Of a stretch of DNA of 35,434 nucleotides, positions 7,914-16,641 are shown piece after piece (positions within the stretch are counted from its first letter, which is position 1; every line of letters begins with the position of its first letter). Under the pieces are notes generated by a model, which was not told the origin of the DNA, ran no database searches, and saw nothing but the letters and a program-made list of their open reading frames with translations. The DNA comes from CAZUTK01 sp964623265. GTDB lineage: Bacteria > Electryoneota > B3-LCP. The translations under genes and the position numbers were made by a program. The DNA is taken from assembly GCA_964623265.1 (NCBI GenBank), contig CAZUTK010000024.1, positions 1 through 35,434 on the forward strand, in the 5' to 3' direction.

Positions 7914-9953
7914 TTATTGCATTGTCTGCGTCGTCTTCTGCGCTTGTGTTTTCAAGAACGAACCGCCTTCCATTACCGGAAGCTTCTGCAGCCCGAAATA
8001 CTCCAGGACCGTCGGTGCAAAATCGAGCAGCGTGGGATTATCCTTCTCGATCTTTACGTTGGCGAAAAGGATGCCGGGCGTATCTTCCATCGCCGATGCG
8101 GAGTGATCTCCGGACCATTTGCTAAGGTTGTTGGACAAAATTTCCGGTGGAATCCCACCCAGCATGGTCTCTTTCGAGGTGCGATATCCATCGTTGAACC
8201 CGAGCTGCAGATCCGGAGACTTACCCATGAATTCGCCTCGGTATACATCCGGGCATCTGTAGATCACTTTGAAGATGGGTTGACCATTGACCGGATCCAT
8301 TTGCGCCATCAATCCGTTCTTGATCTCATCGAGGAGTTGATCGTATTCGGCGCCCGGCTTGACAATCCCCTGACCTTCTCTGCCCATCAGGTTGATGTAG
8401 ATCTGACCGGTTCCGAGAGCGTAAGCTCTGGTTTTCCTCCAGACCACATTTTGAAAAAACTCTTTATCCGTGAAGAGGCTCGCGGGGATTTCATCGCCGG
8501 GTTTCAATTTCTCCATCCCCTTTAGAAACATATAGCCGTTCTTCACCAGCCAGGTGTTGGTGTTGAAACCGCGGCGGAAACTGTGAAACCCGTGATCGGA
8601 GAGGACTAACAGGACAGTTTGATCGTCGAGGTAATGATCCATCACCTTACCGACAAAATCATCCATATGACGATAGGTCCAGGCGATGGCGTCACCGTAC
8701 TTTTGAGCATCCGGTGAATTATAGAAAGGGCTTAGGGGATCAATGAAACGCCAGAACATATGTGCGGCGCGGTCCGTATCCGTGAACACTCCTATGAACA
8801 GATCCCAATCGCGCTTTTCCAATTCATTCAGGAAAATCCGCTCGCGTTCGGCAGTGGTGTGCTTCATATCCTCGAGGAATTGCTCATCGGTCAAGCGCTC
8901 TTCATTTAATGCAGACGTATCATACGCCCACCCGACCGTTTTGAAATACCCCACTTTTTCGAACAGCTCCTGCGCGAAGGTCGGTGGATAGGAGATGTCT
9001 ATATAGGGATTGGACGGGTCAATGTTCAAGGGACTGATGTATAGGCGAAATTCCGGCGCGGCGGTAAAGAGAAAGAAGCGGCAGATGCCGGTCACTTTCA
9101 GCAGCGGAGTCGCTTTATAATAGAACGACACCCATTCGGTCCAAGTCCCCGCCTTTAAAATCAAGCTCTGATCGCTCAGACGAATCTCCACTTCGTCCGT
9201 TCCTCGGACGGTGAAATTAATGGGAATGCGGGCGCGTTCCGACTTACCCGGAAGAATCGCCGCTTCCAGATAATCCGCAATTTCGCCGTTGATCTGTTTC
9301 ACCTTCACCAATTTCCCGCCGCCCACCGGTTCCGCCAATTCTTCCGCCGTCAGATCCGTCGCCATATAGGTGAAGGTTGAATTGGTCTCGCGCAGATCTG
9401 GGACGCCCAAGCCGCACAACATGCGCCCCGGACCGACATTTTCCGCGGGAAACGTGTAAGGGATCGTCAACAATGTCACGTGAATCCCAGAATCTGCGGC
9501 GACCTTCCAGAACGAAGTTCCTCCGCGGGTGACTTCGCCGTGAGCTTTTTTCGTGGGGACAATCCCGAAAAGCAGTTCGGGTTGACGCAGAAACATCGTC
9601 GCCACACCGGGGACGTAATTTTCCGGAGTGCGATTGATGAAGTCGTAAATTCCGTGCCCGCCGGGATTAACGCCGGTGGCAAACGTGGACCAGGCGACCG
9701 GAGACTGCGGAGGAATTGTGGAACCGAGTTTGCTGTAGTCCCCCATTTCTTTCAGTCGAGCGAGATTCGGCAATTGCCCCTCGTCCATCAGGCGGTTCAT
9801 GTAGTCCGGATCCACCCCATCGAAACCGAGGATGATCATCTTGGGTCCGGTCGGCTGATAGGATTTTTGTTCTTTGTTGCAGCGAATGACCAGGAGTGTC
9901 AGCGGGAGGATGAATGCAACTGTAATCCAGATAAGTTTCGATCTATTCCACAT
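7914..9953 (-). CDS. Membrane-anchored alkaline phosphatase superfamily enzyme with Ser at nucleophile position
   Basis: This 679-residue protein starts with a hydrophobic helix (residues 7-24) followed by a Cys. The residue before the Cys is Arg, so it is not a proper lipobox. It is probably a signal anchor that places the enzyme in the periplasm. The phosphodiesterase domain begins MIILGFDGVDPDY (D45). The nucleophile segment is IPPQSPVAW, with Ser84 (codon TCT) where the neighbours have Thr. TDRAAHMFW (D-x3-H), LSDHGFHSF and the late GDHSASAMEDTPG supply the other ligands. Compared with its paralogues it carries an extra region of about 120 residues near 170-300, rich in beta-type sequence. 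The conserved LRxLGY tail is absent. ATG 9953 has AAAGGA seven bases upstream. It lies directly behind the export protein gene, so it may trim or modify the exported glycan. Confidence 0.87.
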   Translation of the reverse strand: MWNRSKLIWITVAFILPLTLLVIRCNKEQKSYQPTGPKMIILGFDGVDPDYMNRLMDEGQLPNLARLKEMGDYSKLGSTIPPQSPVAWSTFATGVNPGGHGIYDFINRTPENYVPGVATMFLRQPELLFGIVPTKKAHGEVTRGGTSFWKVAADSGIHVTLLTIPYTFPAENVGPGRMLCGLGVPDLRETNSTFTYMATDLTAEELAEPVGGGKLVKVKQINGEIADYLEAAILPGKSERARIPINFTVRGTDEVEIRLSDQSLILKAGTWTEWVSFYYKATPLLKVTGICRFFLFTAAPEFRLYISPLNIDPSNPYIDISYPPTFAQELFEKVGYFKTVGWAYDTSALNEERLTDEQFLEDMKHTTAERERIFLNELEKRDWDLFIGVFTDTDRAAHMFWRFIDPLSPFYNSPDAQKYGDAIAWTYRHMDDFVGKVMDHYLDDQTVLLVLSDHGFHSFRRGFNTNTWLVKNGYMFLKGMEKLKPGDEIPASLFTDKEFFQNVVWRKTRAYALGTGQIYINLMGREGQGIVKPGAEYDQLLDEIKNGLMAQMDPVNGQPIFKVIYRCPDVYRGEFMGKSPDLQLGFNDGYRTSKETMLGGIPPEILSNNLSKWSGDHSASAMEDTPGILFANVKIEKDNPTLLDFAPTVLEYFGLQKLPVMEGGSFLKTQAQKTTQTMQ

Positions 9954-9964
9954 TAGTGTGTCCT

Positions 9965-10621
9965 TTAACGGCGTTCCGAAATCAAGTAAATCGTGGCGAT
10001 GCCCACGAGAATGCTAAAGATTTGACCGATCTCGTACCATTCCGTGACAATAAAACCGGAACGTCTTTCCAGCAGAATGGTGTCGTTCGGCTGCAATTCA
10101 ATGTTGAGATTGCGATTCTCATCATCGAAGATCGCCCGCAGGTCAATGGTAATCCTGGGGCGAGTCACATCCGCGGGATACACGTGGCATTTCTTCAGAT
10201 TCGCCTCTTCGCCGGGTCCACCCGCCATCGCCAGATAATCCGTCAGCCTTTTGCCTTCCTGATAGATGTAATCGTGCGGCATCCGCACTTCGCCCATGAC
10301 GAAGATCTTGTATTGCGTTTCGGACGATATGGTGATCACGACGACCGGATTCTGAAGATACTGCGTCAGCTTCTGCGTCAGGATGTTTTCTAAGCCGGCG
10401 GTGGTCAAACCCTGCACATAGAGGTTTCCGATCAGCGGATACGAAATCGTCCCATCCGGCAGCACGCTGACGGAGAGCGTCAAATCTTCGTTTTGATGGA
10501 CGTAAATGCTCAGCACGTCCCCCGGCTTGATGCGGTACATTTCGTCTTCCGCCGCCTGAGCTCCGACTGCCGACAACGAGAACAGCAACAGTGTCAGTAA
10601 GGGTTTGAAATACAGCTTCAT
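9965..10621 (-). CDS. Polysaccharide export protein (Wza/OPX-like)
   Basis: This 218-residue protein has a signal peptide (residues 1-23, probable cleavage after AQA), a Poly_export domain (about 28-105, beginning YRIKPGDVLSIYV), and an SLBB-type domain (about 107-190, with FVMGEVRMP and LAMAGGP). A hydrophobic helix lies near the C-terminus (about 199-214). There is no lipobox cysteine, unlike E. coli Wza. It is a short member of the outer-membrane polysaccharide export family, which carries capsule or exopolysaccharide across the periplasm and outer membrane. ATG 10621 is preceded by a GGGGAA-type site. It lies between the sugar-1-phosphate transferase fusion and the anchored phosphatase-fold enzyme. 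No Wzc-type kinase, Wzx or Wzy is visible in the window, so those partners must be elsewhere or replaced. Confidence 0.93.
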   Translation of the reverse strand: MKLYFKPLLTLLLFSLSAVGAQAAEDEMYRIKPGDVLSIYVHQNEDLTLSVSVLPDGTISYPLIGNLYVQGLTTAGLENILTQKLTQYLQNPVVVITISSETQYKIFVMGEVRMPHDYIYQEGKRLTDYLAMAGGPGEEANLKKCHVYPADVTRPRITIDLRAIFDDENRNLNIELQPNDTILLERRSGFIVTEWYEIGQIFSILVGIATIYLISERR

Positions 10622-10683
10622 ATCGTTTCCCCGTCATAGATAAGGGCTATGGATTCCTCGTGGAGCCGTTGCGAAGGATATCA

Positions 10684-13107
10684 TTAAGCACGCGCTCCGT
10701 GCTGAAAGGTTTCCGGGTTTTCTTTCCTCATGTCGAGATTCTCGAAAACCTGCCGCTCCGCTTCGACGTTTTGCAGCCACCCACGATAGGCGGGTTTCGC
10801 CCCGAAGAGAATGGCTGGAATGGTGCGCGCTAAAATGGAGAGATCCAGCAGCAGTGAACGATTCTTGATGTAGTAGAAGTCATATTCGAGATTTTGATGG
10901 AGCAGCAGGTCTTTGCGCCCCATGATCTGCCACAAACCGGTGATGCCCGGCTTCACCTCCAAGCGCAATTTCTGCCAGTCCTTGTATTCCGCGACGATTT
11001 CCGGCATTTCTGGGCGTGGTCCGACCAGAGACATCTGCCCCAGCATCAAATTGATCAACTGCGGCCATTCATCCAAACGGGTCTTGCGGAGAATCCGCCC
11101 GAAGCGCGTGACACGGGGATCGTCTTCGCGGACGATCTTCTCAACGGCTGCGTCGAAGCGGTAGAGAGTGCGAAACTTGTACAATTGGAAGGCTCGACCC
11201 TTCTTTCCGATCCGGGTGACGCGCACCATAACCGGACCCTTGCTTTCCATCTTTATGATGACGGCTATGGCGAGCCAGAACGGCAGTGAGAAGATCAGCA
11301 ATAACGTCCCTAAGGTGTAATCCATCAGGAGCTTTGCCCCGTTCTGCAACCAGCCGAACCGCTGTTTGCGGATCTCGATCATGGGGATATCGGCGATGCC
11401 GTCTATGACGGTCTGCGACGTCACGATATCGTACAGATCGCTGACCATCTTCACACCGACGTCCACCTTCTCGAGTTGTGCAATCAAGTCCAACACTTTC
11501 TCGCGCGACAGGTTGGGTCTGGCGACGATGACCTCATCAATCTGATGGTCTTCCACGATCTTCAGGATGTCTTTGACGGATCCGAGAATTTCCTTGCCCA
11601 AATACCGTTTTCCAACCCCGACTTCAGCCACAAAACCAACCACGTAATAACCCAAAGCCGGGAAATTGTGCGTCTTTTCCAGCAGGATCTGCGCGGTTTC
11701 GCCGCTCCCCACGATCAGAACCCGTGTGGCGTTGACCCCTTTCATCACCATCCGTTCGTGCAATAGCTTCAATATGATTCGGGCGATGCCGATCAACGGT
11801 AAAGCAGTGAGGAAAACGACCGCCAGAAGCAATCGGGAGTAATTGACCTTGATGATGAACATCCCCGCCATCATCACCAGAGCCACAACCGCGAATCCTT
11901 TCAAGAAGATGATCATCTCCTGGAGCTTGGAGTACATCACCTTGACGCGGTACAGTCCCATATTTTTGAAGACGATGATCACCACGAAGGGAAAAATCAT
12001 CAGGATGGGCACGAAATACTCCACCGGTTTTGTGAAAATCAGCGAGGTATGGAAGATGATGGATCTGACCCAAAAACCTAAGACTACCGCCGCCACGGAC
12101 ATCAAGCCGTCGGATATGGCTAATATGACGGGAAAAATCGTGTCCCTTTCGCTGCCAATAATCAATCCGACAAAAATGCCGCAGCCAAAGATAATGGATT
12201 TGGGGAATAAAATCAAGGGAGAAGCCAGAGAGATTTGGGGGTCATAGGAGTAGGTGCGGCGGATAAACGGAACACAGCTGAGAACGAACAGAACGGCGGA
12301 AACGCCGAACGCTGTAAACCCCCAGGCTAAGCCGAAAACAAAAGCAAGCAATGAGACCAAAACCAGATAAGAGGTGATGATCTGAGCTTTCAGACTCTGA
12401 GGGGTGTAGGTATCCTTCAAAATCTTTCCGGGGAATTTTTTATAGACCAGCGTCCGCCAAAAAGCGCGGGAAAACTTCGTGCCGAAATACTTCTTCCAAG
12501 TCGAAGGATGGCGATGATAGACCACGGCGTCATCCAAGAATACCATGGTATATCCGCGCGAAGCGATCTTGTACGATATTTCCACATCCTCATTGTTGGC
12601 AAGCGGATAATGCGCGTCAAAACCGCCTACCTCCTCGAATACAGAGCGGCGGAAAGCAGCGGCGAAGGATGGAACCAGATCAATCTTCTCAAAATTCTTC
12701 AAGATCCGAAAACGTTCTTCGAATTCGAGCTGGACGAAGCGGGCGCAGATCTCTTTCTGCCTTGTCAGATATCTCCCCATAACGCCGGCGATCGAAGGAT
12801 CCTCAAAGGGTTTGACCATCTTCTCGATCCAGTCCTCTTTGGGAATGCAGTCGCTGTCCGTGAAGAGAATGATATCCCCGCGAGCGATGCGGACACCCAG
12901 ATTACGCGCCGCGGCGGGTCCTTCCTTGTTTTGGAGCCGATACCGCACGCCGAATTCGCGCGCCACTGCCGCCGTCCCGTCCGTGGAAGCGTCGTCCACG
13001 ACGATGATTTCGAACAATTCCCGCGGAATCGTCTGATTCTGCAAAGCCCGCAGAGTGTAGGGCAGCGTCTTTTCAGCGTTGTAAGCGGGTATGATGACCG
13101 AAATCAT
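10684..13107 (-). CDS. GT2 glycosyltransferase fused to polyprenyl-phosphate sugar-1-phosphate transferase
   Basis: This 807-residue protein joins two enzymes normally encoded separately. Residues 1 to about 220 form a GT2 domain: IPAYNAEKTL, VVDDASTDGT at 36-45, the DSDC metal motif at 84-87, NNEDVEISYK near 171-180. Residues about 240-450 hold several membrane helices. A nucleotide-binding-like module begins at RVLIVGSGETA (about 462). A further hairpin helix (about 593-618) leads into the catalytic bacterial sugar transferase domain: YKFRTL, TRLDEWPQ with D679/E680, SLVGPRPEMP and KPGITGLWQ. The second half is WcaJ-like and should start glycan synthesis by moving a sugar phosphate from a nucleotide sugar to undecaprenyl phosphate. 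The first half probably adds another sugar. The reading frame is continuous with no sign of frameshift. ATG 13107. Confidence 0.92.
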   Translation of the reverse strand: MISVIIPAYNAEKTLPYTLRALQNQTIPRELFEIIVVDDASTDGTAAVAREFGVRYRLQNKEGPAAARNLGVRIARGDIILFTDSDCIPKEDWIEKMVKPFEDPSIAGVMGRYLTRQKEICARFVQLEFEERFRILKNFEKIDLVPSFAAAFRRSVFEEVGGFDAHYPLANNEDVEISYKIASRGYTMVFLDDAVVYHRHPSTWKKYFGTKFSRAFWRTLVYKKFPGKILKDTYTPQSLKAQIITSYLVLVSLLAFVFGLAWGFTAFGVSAVLFVLSCVPFIRRTYSYDPQISLASPLILFPKSIIFGCGIFVGLIIGSERDTIFPVILAISDGLMSVAAVVLGFWVRSIIFHTSLIFTKPVEYFVPILMIFPFVVIIVFKNMGLYRVKVMYSKLQEMIIFLKGFAVVALVMMAGMFIIKVNYSRLLLAVVFLTALPLIGIARIILKLLHERMVMKGVNATRVLIVGSGETAQILLEKTHNFPALGYYVVGFVAEVGVGKRYLGKEILGSVKDILKIVEDHQIDEVIVARPNLSREKVLDLIAQLEKVDVGVKMVSDLYDIVTSQTVIDGIADIPMIEIRKQRFGWLQNGAKLLMDYTLGTLLLIFSLPFWLAIAVIIKMESKGPVMVRVTRIGKKGRAFQLYKFRTLYRFDAAVEKIVREDDPRVTRFGRILRKTRLDEWPQLINLMLGQMSLVGPRPEMPEIVAEYKDWQKLRLEVKPGITGLWQIMGRKDLLLHQNLEYDFYYIKNRSLLLDLSILARTIPAILFGAKPAYRGWLQNVEAERQVFENLDMRKENPETFQHGARA

Positions 13108-13136
13108 GCTTCTTCTCGCATCCGTTCATGTCCGTT

Positions 13137-14147
13137 TTATCTGTCCACTGGATCCGATTGCGCGCGCATCGGCAGACGCGGTTTCCGATCCACCGGCGGT
13201 GAATAGAGCTGCACATGAATCGCTTTTTGCAGGAAATCCCTGCCGGTTGTATAATCCTCTTTACTCACTCTTCGCAATCCTTTCTGGATCTTCAGCCGTA
13301 GTAACCGCAGCAACAACAAAGCCGTCAACAGGACTCTATGCCAGAAAAGCTCCGTCCTGCCGAGGTTTTTTCGGATGAAATTATGCTGAGCCTTATAGAC
13401 TTCGATGTTCACGTTGCCGCCCCAGAGCTTCTGCACGGTCTGGGATCCGTAATGAATAATCTGGGCATCGTGAACAAAAACGACCTTCCAGCCGCACTTC
13501 TTCGCCTGAAAGCACCAATCGCTGTCTTCATGAAAAATAAAGTAGGATTCATCCTTCAGCCCAATCTGGTCGAGGCATTGCCGCCGGATCATCAAGACGC
13601 ACCCGAGCATCCAATCCACTTCGCGGGTGGAATTGTGATCCCAATACATCAGTGAGATCTTTCCGGCGAGCTTCGGAAAAAACTTATGCCAGGGGAAGAT
13701 ATGCTGCAGCAGCAGTCGCCGGTTGGTCATAAAATTGCGGCAAGAGGACTGGAGAGACCCGTCCGGATTCAGGATCTTCGAACCCACGATGCCCACAGTG
13801 GGATGCTCGTCCAGATATTCGACCAGCCGGTCAAGGGCGCCTTCAAGACAGATGGTATCCGGATTCAAGCAGAGAATATATTCCCCCCGGCATTCGCGGA
13901 TGCCCTGATTATTCGCTTCCGTGAATCCGGCGTTGCGGGTGTTGCAGATCAGATTCACGGCGGGAAAACGCTCGCGGATGGCTTCCACAGAACCATCCTT
14001 CGAGGCGTTGTCAATGATCCAAATTTCGAAGGGCACCGCCTTTTTCACCGTCTGAAAGACGGATTCGAGCATAGGTAATGTGAAATGCCGCTCACTCGTG
14101 TTGGCGGTTACGATGGACAGCTTGTATTTTGGATCATCCGGACTCAA
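13137..14147 (-). CDS. GT2 glycosyltransferase, rhamnosyltransferase-like
   Basis: This 336-residue GT-A fold enzyme has the GT2 motifs IIDNASKDGS, NTRNAGFTEANNQGI, LCLNPDT in the metal-binding position, and EDSDWCFQAKKCGW for the catalytic base region. GFTEANNQGI and LNPDT are typical of the WbbL/RfbF rhamnosyltransferase group, so a deoxysugar donor is possible but unproven. The C-terminus is basic, with a moderately hydrophobic helix near 270-285 that may aid membrane association. The start is TTG 14147, overlapping the TGA of the epimerase gene (TTGA), with a GGAAG site just upstream. No alternative ATG precedes the first conserved strand. The overlap suggests translational coupling with the epimerase, which may supply its donor sugar. 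Confidence 0.88.
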   Translation of the reverse strand: MSPDDPKYKLSIVTANTSERHFTLPMLESVFQTVKKAVPFEIWIIDNASKDGSVEAIRERFPAVNLICNTRNAGFTEANNQGIRECRGEYILCLNPDTICLEGALDRLVEYLDEHPTVGIVGSKILNPDGSLQSSCRNFMTNRRLLLQHIFPWHKFFPKLAGKISLMYWDHNSTREVDWMLGCVLMIRRQCLDQIGLKDESYFIFHEDSDWCFQAKKCGWKVVFVHDAQIIHYGSQTVQKLWGGNVNIEVYKAQHNFIRKNLGRTELFWHRVLLTALLLLRLLRLKIQKGLRRVSKEDYTTGRDFLQKAIHVQLYSPPVDRKPRLPMRAQSDPVDR

Positions 14148-15136
14148 GACTTCTTCCAGGCGGGCGGCAGGTTCTTCTCTATTTCAATATTATCGAATTC
14201 TCTGGACTTGCGGGCGCCATGCAGTTTCACCCACTTCGCCATCTTGCGAATGCCCTCTTCCAGCGGGGTTCGCGATGTGTAACCGAAAATCTTCCTCACC
14301 TTGGCGTGATCGCTGAACGCATGCAGGACTTCGTTGCGCGCCTCTAGGTGCCGCGTGCGCAGCGGCACCCCCATCGCCTCGGCGACGATTTCCGCCAGGC
14401 GGTTGACTGTGTATGGCTCATCCGCACCCACGTTGAAAATCTGATTGCGCGCTCCTTCCAGATTCGCGGATTGTGCGATCACCGGCGCCACATCGCCGAT
14501 GTACGAGAACGCACGGGTTTGCTCCCCATCGCCGAAAATCGTCATCGGCAGCCCCTGAAGGATCTGATTCATAAAGATGCCCACGACGTTGCGATACTTA
14601 TCCCCGATGTTCTGCTTTTCACCGTAGACATTATGGGGCCGAAAGATTACATAATCCAGACCGAACATCTCGTGCGTGGCTTTCAATTCCATCTCCACGG
14701 CATATTTGGCGATGCCGTAGGAATCTTCCGGTGCCGGGATCATCTCCTCGGTCATAGGGAGCTGACCCGCGCCGTAAACGGCAATGGAGGAAGTGAATAT
14801 AAACCGCTTCACCTGATGGTTCACGGAAGCGTTGATCAAATTGACTGATCCGATCAGGTTATTCCGGTAATTGAAACGCTTGATGAAATGCGAAAGTCCC
14901 TCGGCGGCATACGCGGCAAGGTGAAAGACATAGTCAAAATGGTGCTTCCGGAAGATCTCCTGAATCAATTCGACATCCAGGATCGAACCCTGAACAAACT
15001 CCGCCCCTGCCGGAACGTTTTCGATAAATCCTCCCGACAGATCATCCAGGACCACCACCTGATGACCGAACTGCAGCAATTGTTCGGAGACGTGAGCTCC
15101 CATAAAACCGGCACCGCCGGTGACCAGCGATTTCAA
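14144..15136 (-). CDS. NAD-dependent sugar-nucleotide epimerase/dehydratase
   Basis: This 330-residue extended short-chain dehydrogenase has the Rossmann motif TGGAGFMG at residues 6-13, the acidic DD at 31-32 after the second strand, HLAAYAAEG at 72-80, the catalytic Ser in FTSSIAVYG (114-122) and Y140-x3-K144 (YGIAK). FRPHNVYGEKQ and the FNVG segment are typical of UDP-glucose 4-epimerase and related enzymes. Length is normal for the family. It is expected to act in the cytoplasm on a nucleotide sugar, as a 4-epimerase, dehydratase or decarboxylase. Sequence alone does not settle which. The start is TTG 15136, with a GAGGA site five bases upstream. The first residues run straight into the Rossmann strand, so a later start is not possible. 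Confidence 0.88.
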   Translation of the reverse strand: MKSLVTGGAGFMGAHVSEQLLQFGHQVVVLDDLSGGFIENVPAGAEFVQGSILDVELIQEIFRKHHFDYVFHLAAYAAEGLSHFIKRFNYRNNLIGSVNLINASVNHQVKRFIFTSSIAVYGAGQLPMTEEMIPAPEDSYGIAKYAVEMELKATHEMFGLDYVIFRPHNVYGEKQNIGDKYRNVVGIFMNQILQGLPMTIFGDGEQTRAFSYIGDVAPVIAQSANLEGARNQIFNVGADEPYTVNRLAEIVAEAMGVPLRTRHLEARNEVLHAFSDHAKVRKIFGYTSRTPLEEGIRKMAKWVKLHGARKSREFDNIEIEKNLPPAWKKS

Positions 15137-15196
15137 TGGATTCCTCAGCTTTTAAGTCAGCGAAATGAGCCACGGTTGACAGCCATCAGGAGCGGA

Positions 15197-16609
15197 TCAG
15201 AGGTTCTTGCGGTGTCGGATGGCAAAGCGCAGCGCATTCCAGAAACCGATGTCGGTTTCCTGCATGAAACGATAAGTATATGAAAGCGCGAATAGAACAA
15301 AGAACAGGCGATCCAGAGGCAATTTGATCAGACGAACCATCACGGGCAGCGTCCAGGGCATTTTCACACCGATGTAGAAGAGCTTCTGCAAACGGGTCAG
15401 TTCGCGGATGTTCTTCTGCTTCAGAACGCTGTCGGAAAAAAAAGACGCTTCCAAATGATCCAGAGAAAAGTTCTCATCCAGCAATCCCTTGGAGCGCGCG
15501 ATTTCCGCCAATTCCGTGCGGGGATAGGGCTGGAGAATCGAGCACCAAGGGTAGTCTACTTTTATTTCGGCATTGATCCGAATCGTTTTCAGAGCTTTCT
15601 CCACGGTCTCGTCGGGCAAACCCATAATATTAAAGGTTTTCATTCGAATGTTGTATTTACGGAAATACGCCGCGGCGGTGCGGATCTGTTCGTCCGTGAT
15701 GTTCTTGTGCAAGATGTTGCGCCGCAAGTCCGCATCCCCGGACTCGATGCCGAACATCACCAGATAGCAGCCGGCATCGCTCAGCATGCGAACTATTTCT
15801 TCATCCACCAGATTCACGCGCACGTTGCAGGCGAAAGGCAGATTGATTTCCGCTTTATATAAGGGGAGAAAGCGTCCGAGCCAAGCTTTGTCGAGAATGA
15901 AAATATCGTCGTTGATGAAGATGCGCTTCAGCGGATATTGTTCTTTCACCAGACGCATCTCTTCGACGGCGCGTTCCGGGGAATGCCGCCGCAGCATTTT
16001 CACCTTGCCGTGATACATGCGGTTGAAATCACGGTTGAAGCAAAAACTGCATAGATAGGGGCAGCCCCGCGCTGTGATAAAAGGCTTGGTGGGGTAGTCC
16101 CGAAGATATGGGTACTTATAATAGATCTTGCGATCCGGCAAAGGGTAACGATCCAGATCGTTCTCGCCGGCACCGACTTCATTCTTGAAAATAGAGCCGT
16201 TGCGCTTCACCCAGAGGTTGCGCACATCCGTGTAATCCTGGCCGACATCCAACCGCGAACAGAGTTCGGCGGCGGCTTCCTCGCCTTCGCCCCGACATAT
16301 GATATCCAGCGCCGGATGCTCCACCGTTTCAGGGAAAAACGTCGGGTGCGGCCCGCCCATGAGAATGGGGCGGTCCAGAATCTTCTTGACTTGAGCGGCG
16401 ATTTCCAGGCAGCGCACATGGTCACCGGTCATAGCGGAAAAGGCTATCAGATCCGGATTATACTCCTTGATCTTCGTAAAAAAATCTTTGCCTTCTTCTC
16501 CTTCCAGCAGGAGATCCACCTGATGCCCGGCGGCTTTCAAATACGCGGCGATGGACATCACGCCCGTGAATTCGAACTGGACGGTTTGAAGAAAGAGCAC
16601 GCGAGCCAT
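15197..16609 (-). CDS. B12-binding-type radical SAM enzyme (twin of 19285-20748)
   Basis: This 470-residue protein has an N-terminal cobalamin-binding-type Rossmann domain (residues 1 to about 140, with LMGGPHPTFFPE and CRGEGEEA) and a radical SAM domain with the cluster motif C183-x3-C187-x2-C190 in ARGCPYLCSFC. FINDDIF, FGIESGDADLRRNI and NIMGLPDETVE are further radical SAM barrel motifs. No DxHxxG lower-ligand motif is seen in the first domain. The C-terminus is basic with hydrophobic stretches (about 400-450). Enzymes of this architecture include C-methyltransferases and ring-modifying enzymes. The product here is unknown. Length and cysteine positions match the gene at 19285-20748 exactly, with a GT9 gene and another radical SAM gene between. 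ATG 16609. Confidence 0.9.
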   Translation of the reverse strand: MARVLFLQTVQFEFTGVMSIAAYLKAAGHQVDLLLEGEEGKDFFTKIKEYNPDLIAFSAMTGDHVRCLEIAAQVKKILDRPILMGGPHPTFFPETVEHPALDIICRGEGEEAAAELCSRLDVGQDYTDVRNLWVKRNGSIFKNEVGAGENDLDRYPLPDRKIYYKYPYLRDYPTKPFITARGCPYLCSFCFNRDFNRMYHGKVKMLRRHSPERAVEEMRLVKEQYPLKRIFINDDIFILDKAWLGRFLPLYKAEINLPFACNVRVNLVDEEIVRMLSDAGCYLVMFGIESGDADLRRNILHKNITDEQIRTAAAYFRKYNIRMKTFNIMGLPDETVEKALKTIRINAEIKVDYPWCSILQPYPRTELAEIARSKGLLDENFSLDHLEASFFSDSVLKQKNIRELTRLQKLFYIGVKMPWTLPVMVRLIKLPLDRLFFVLFALSYTYRFMQETDIGFWNALRFAIRHRKNL

Positions 16610-16641
16610 AAATTATTTCCGTGAATCGTCGCTTTCTTCGG

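Noticed and set aside
7914..9953. Lipoprotein signal in the anchored phosphatase-fold enzyme
   Set aside because: Cys25 is preceded by Arg (VIRC), which does not fit the lipobox. A signal anchor is more likely.
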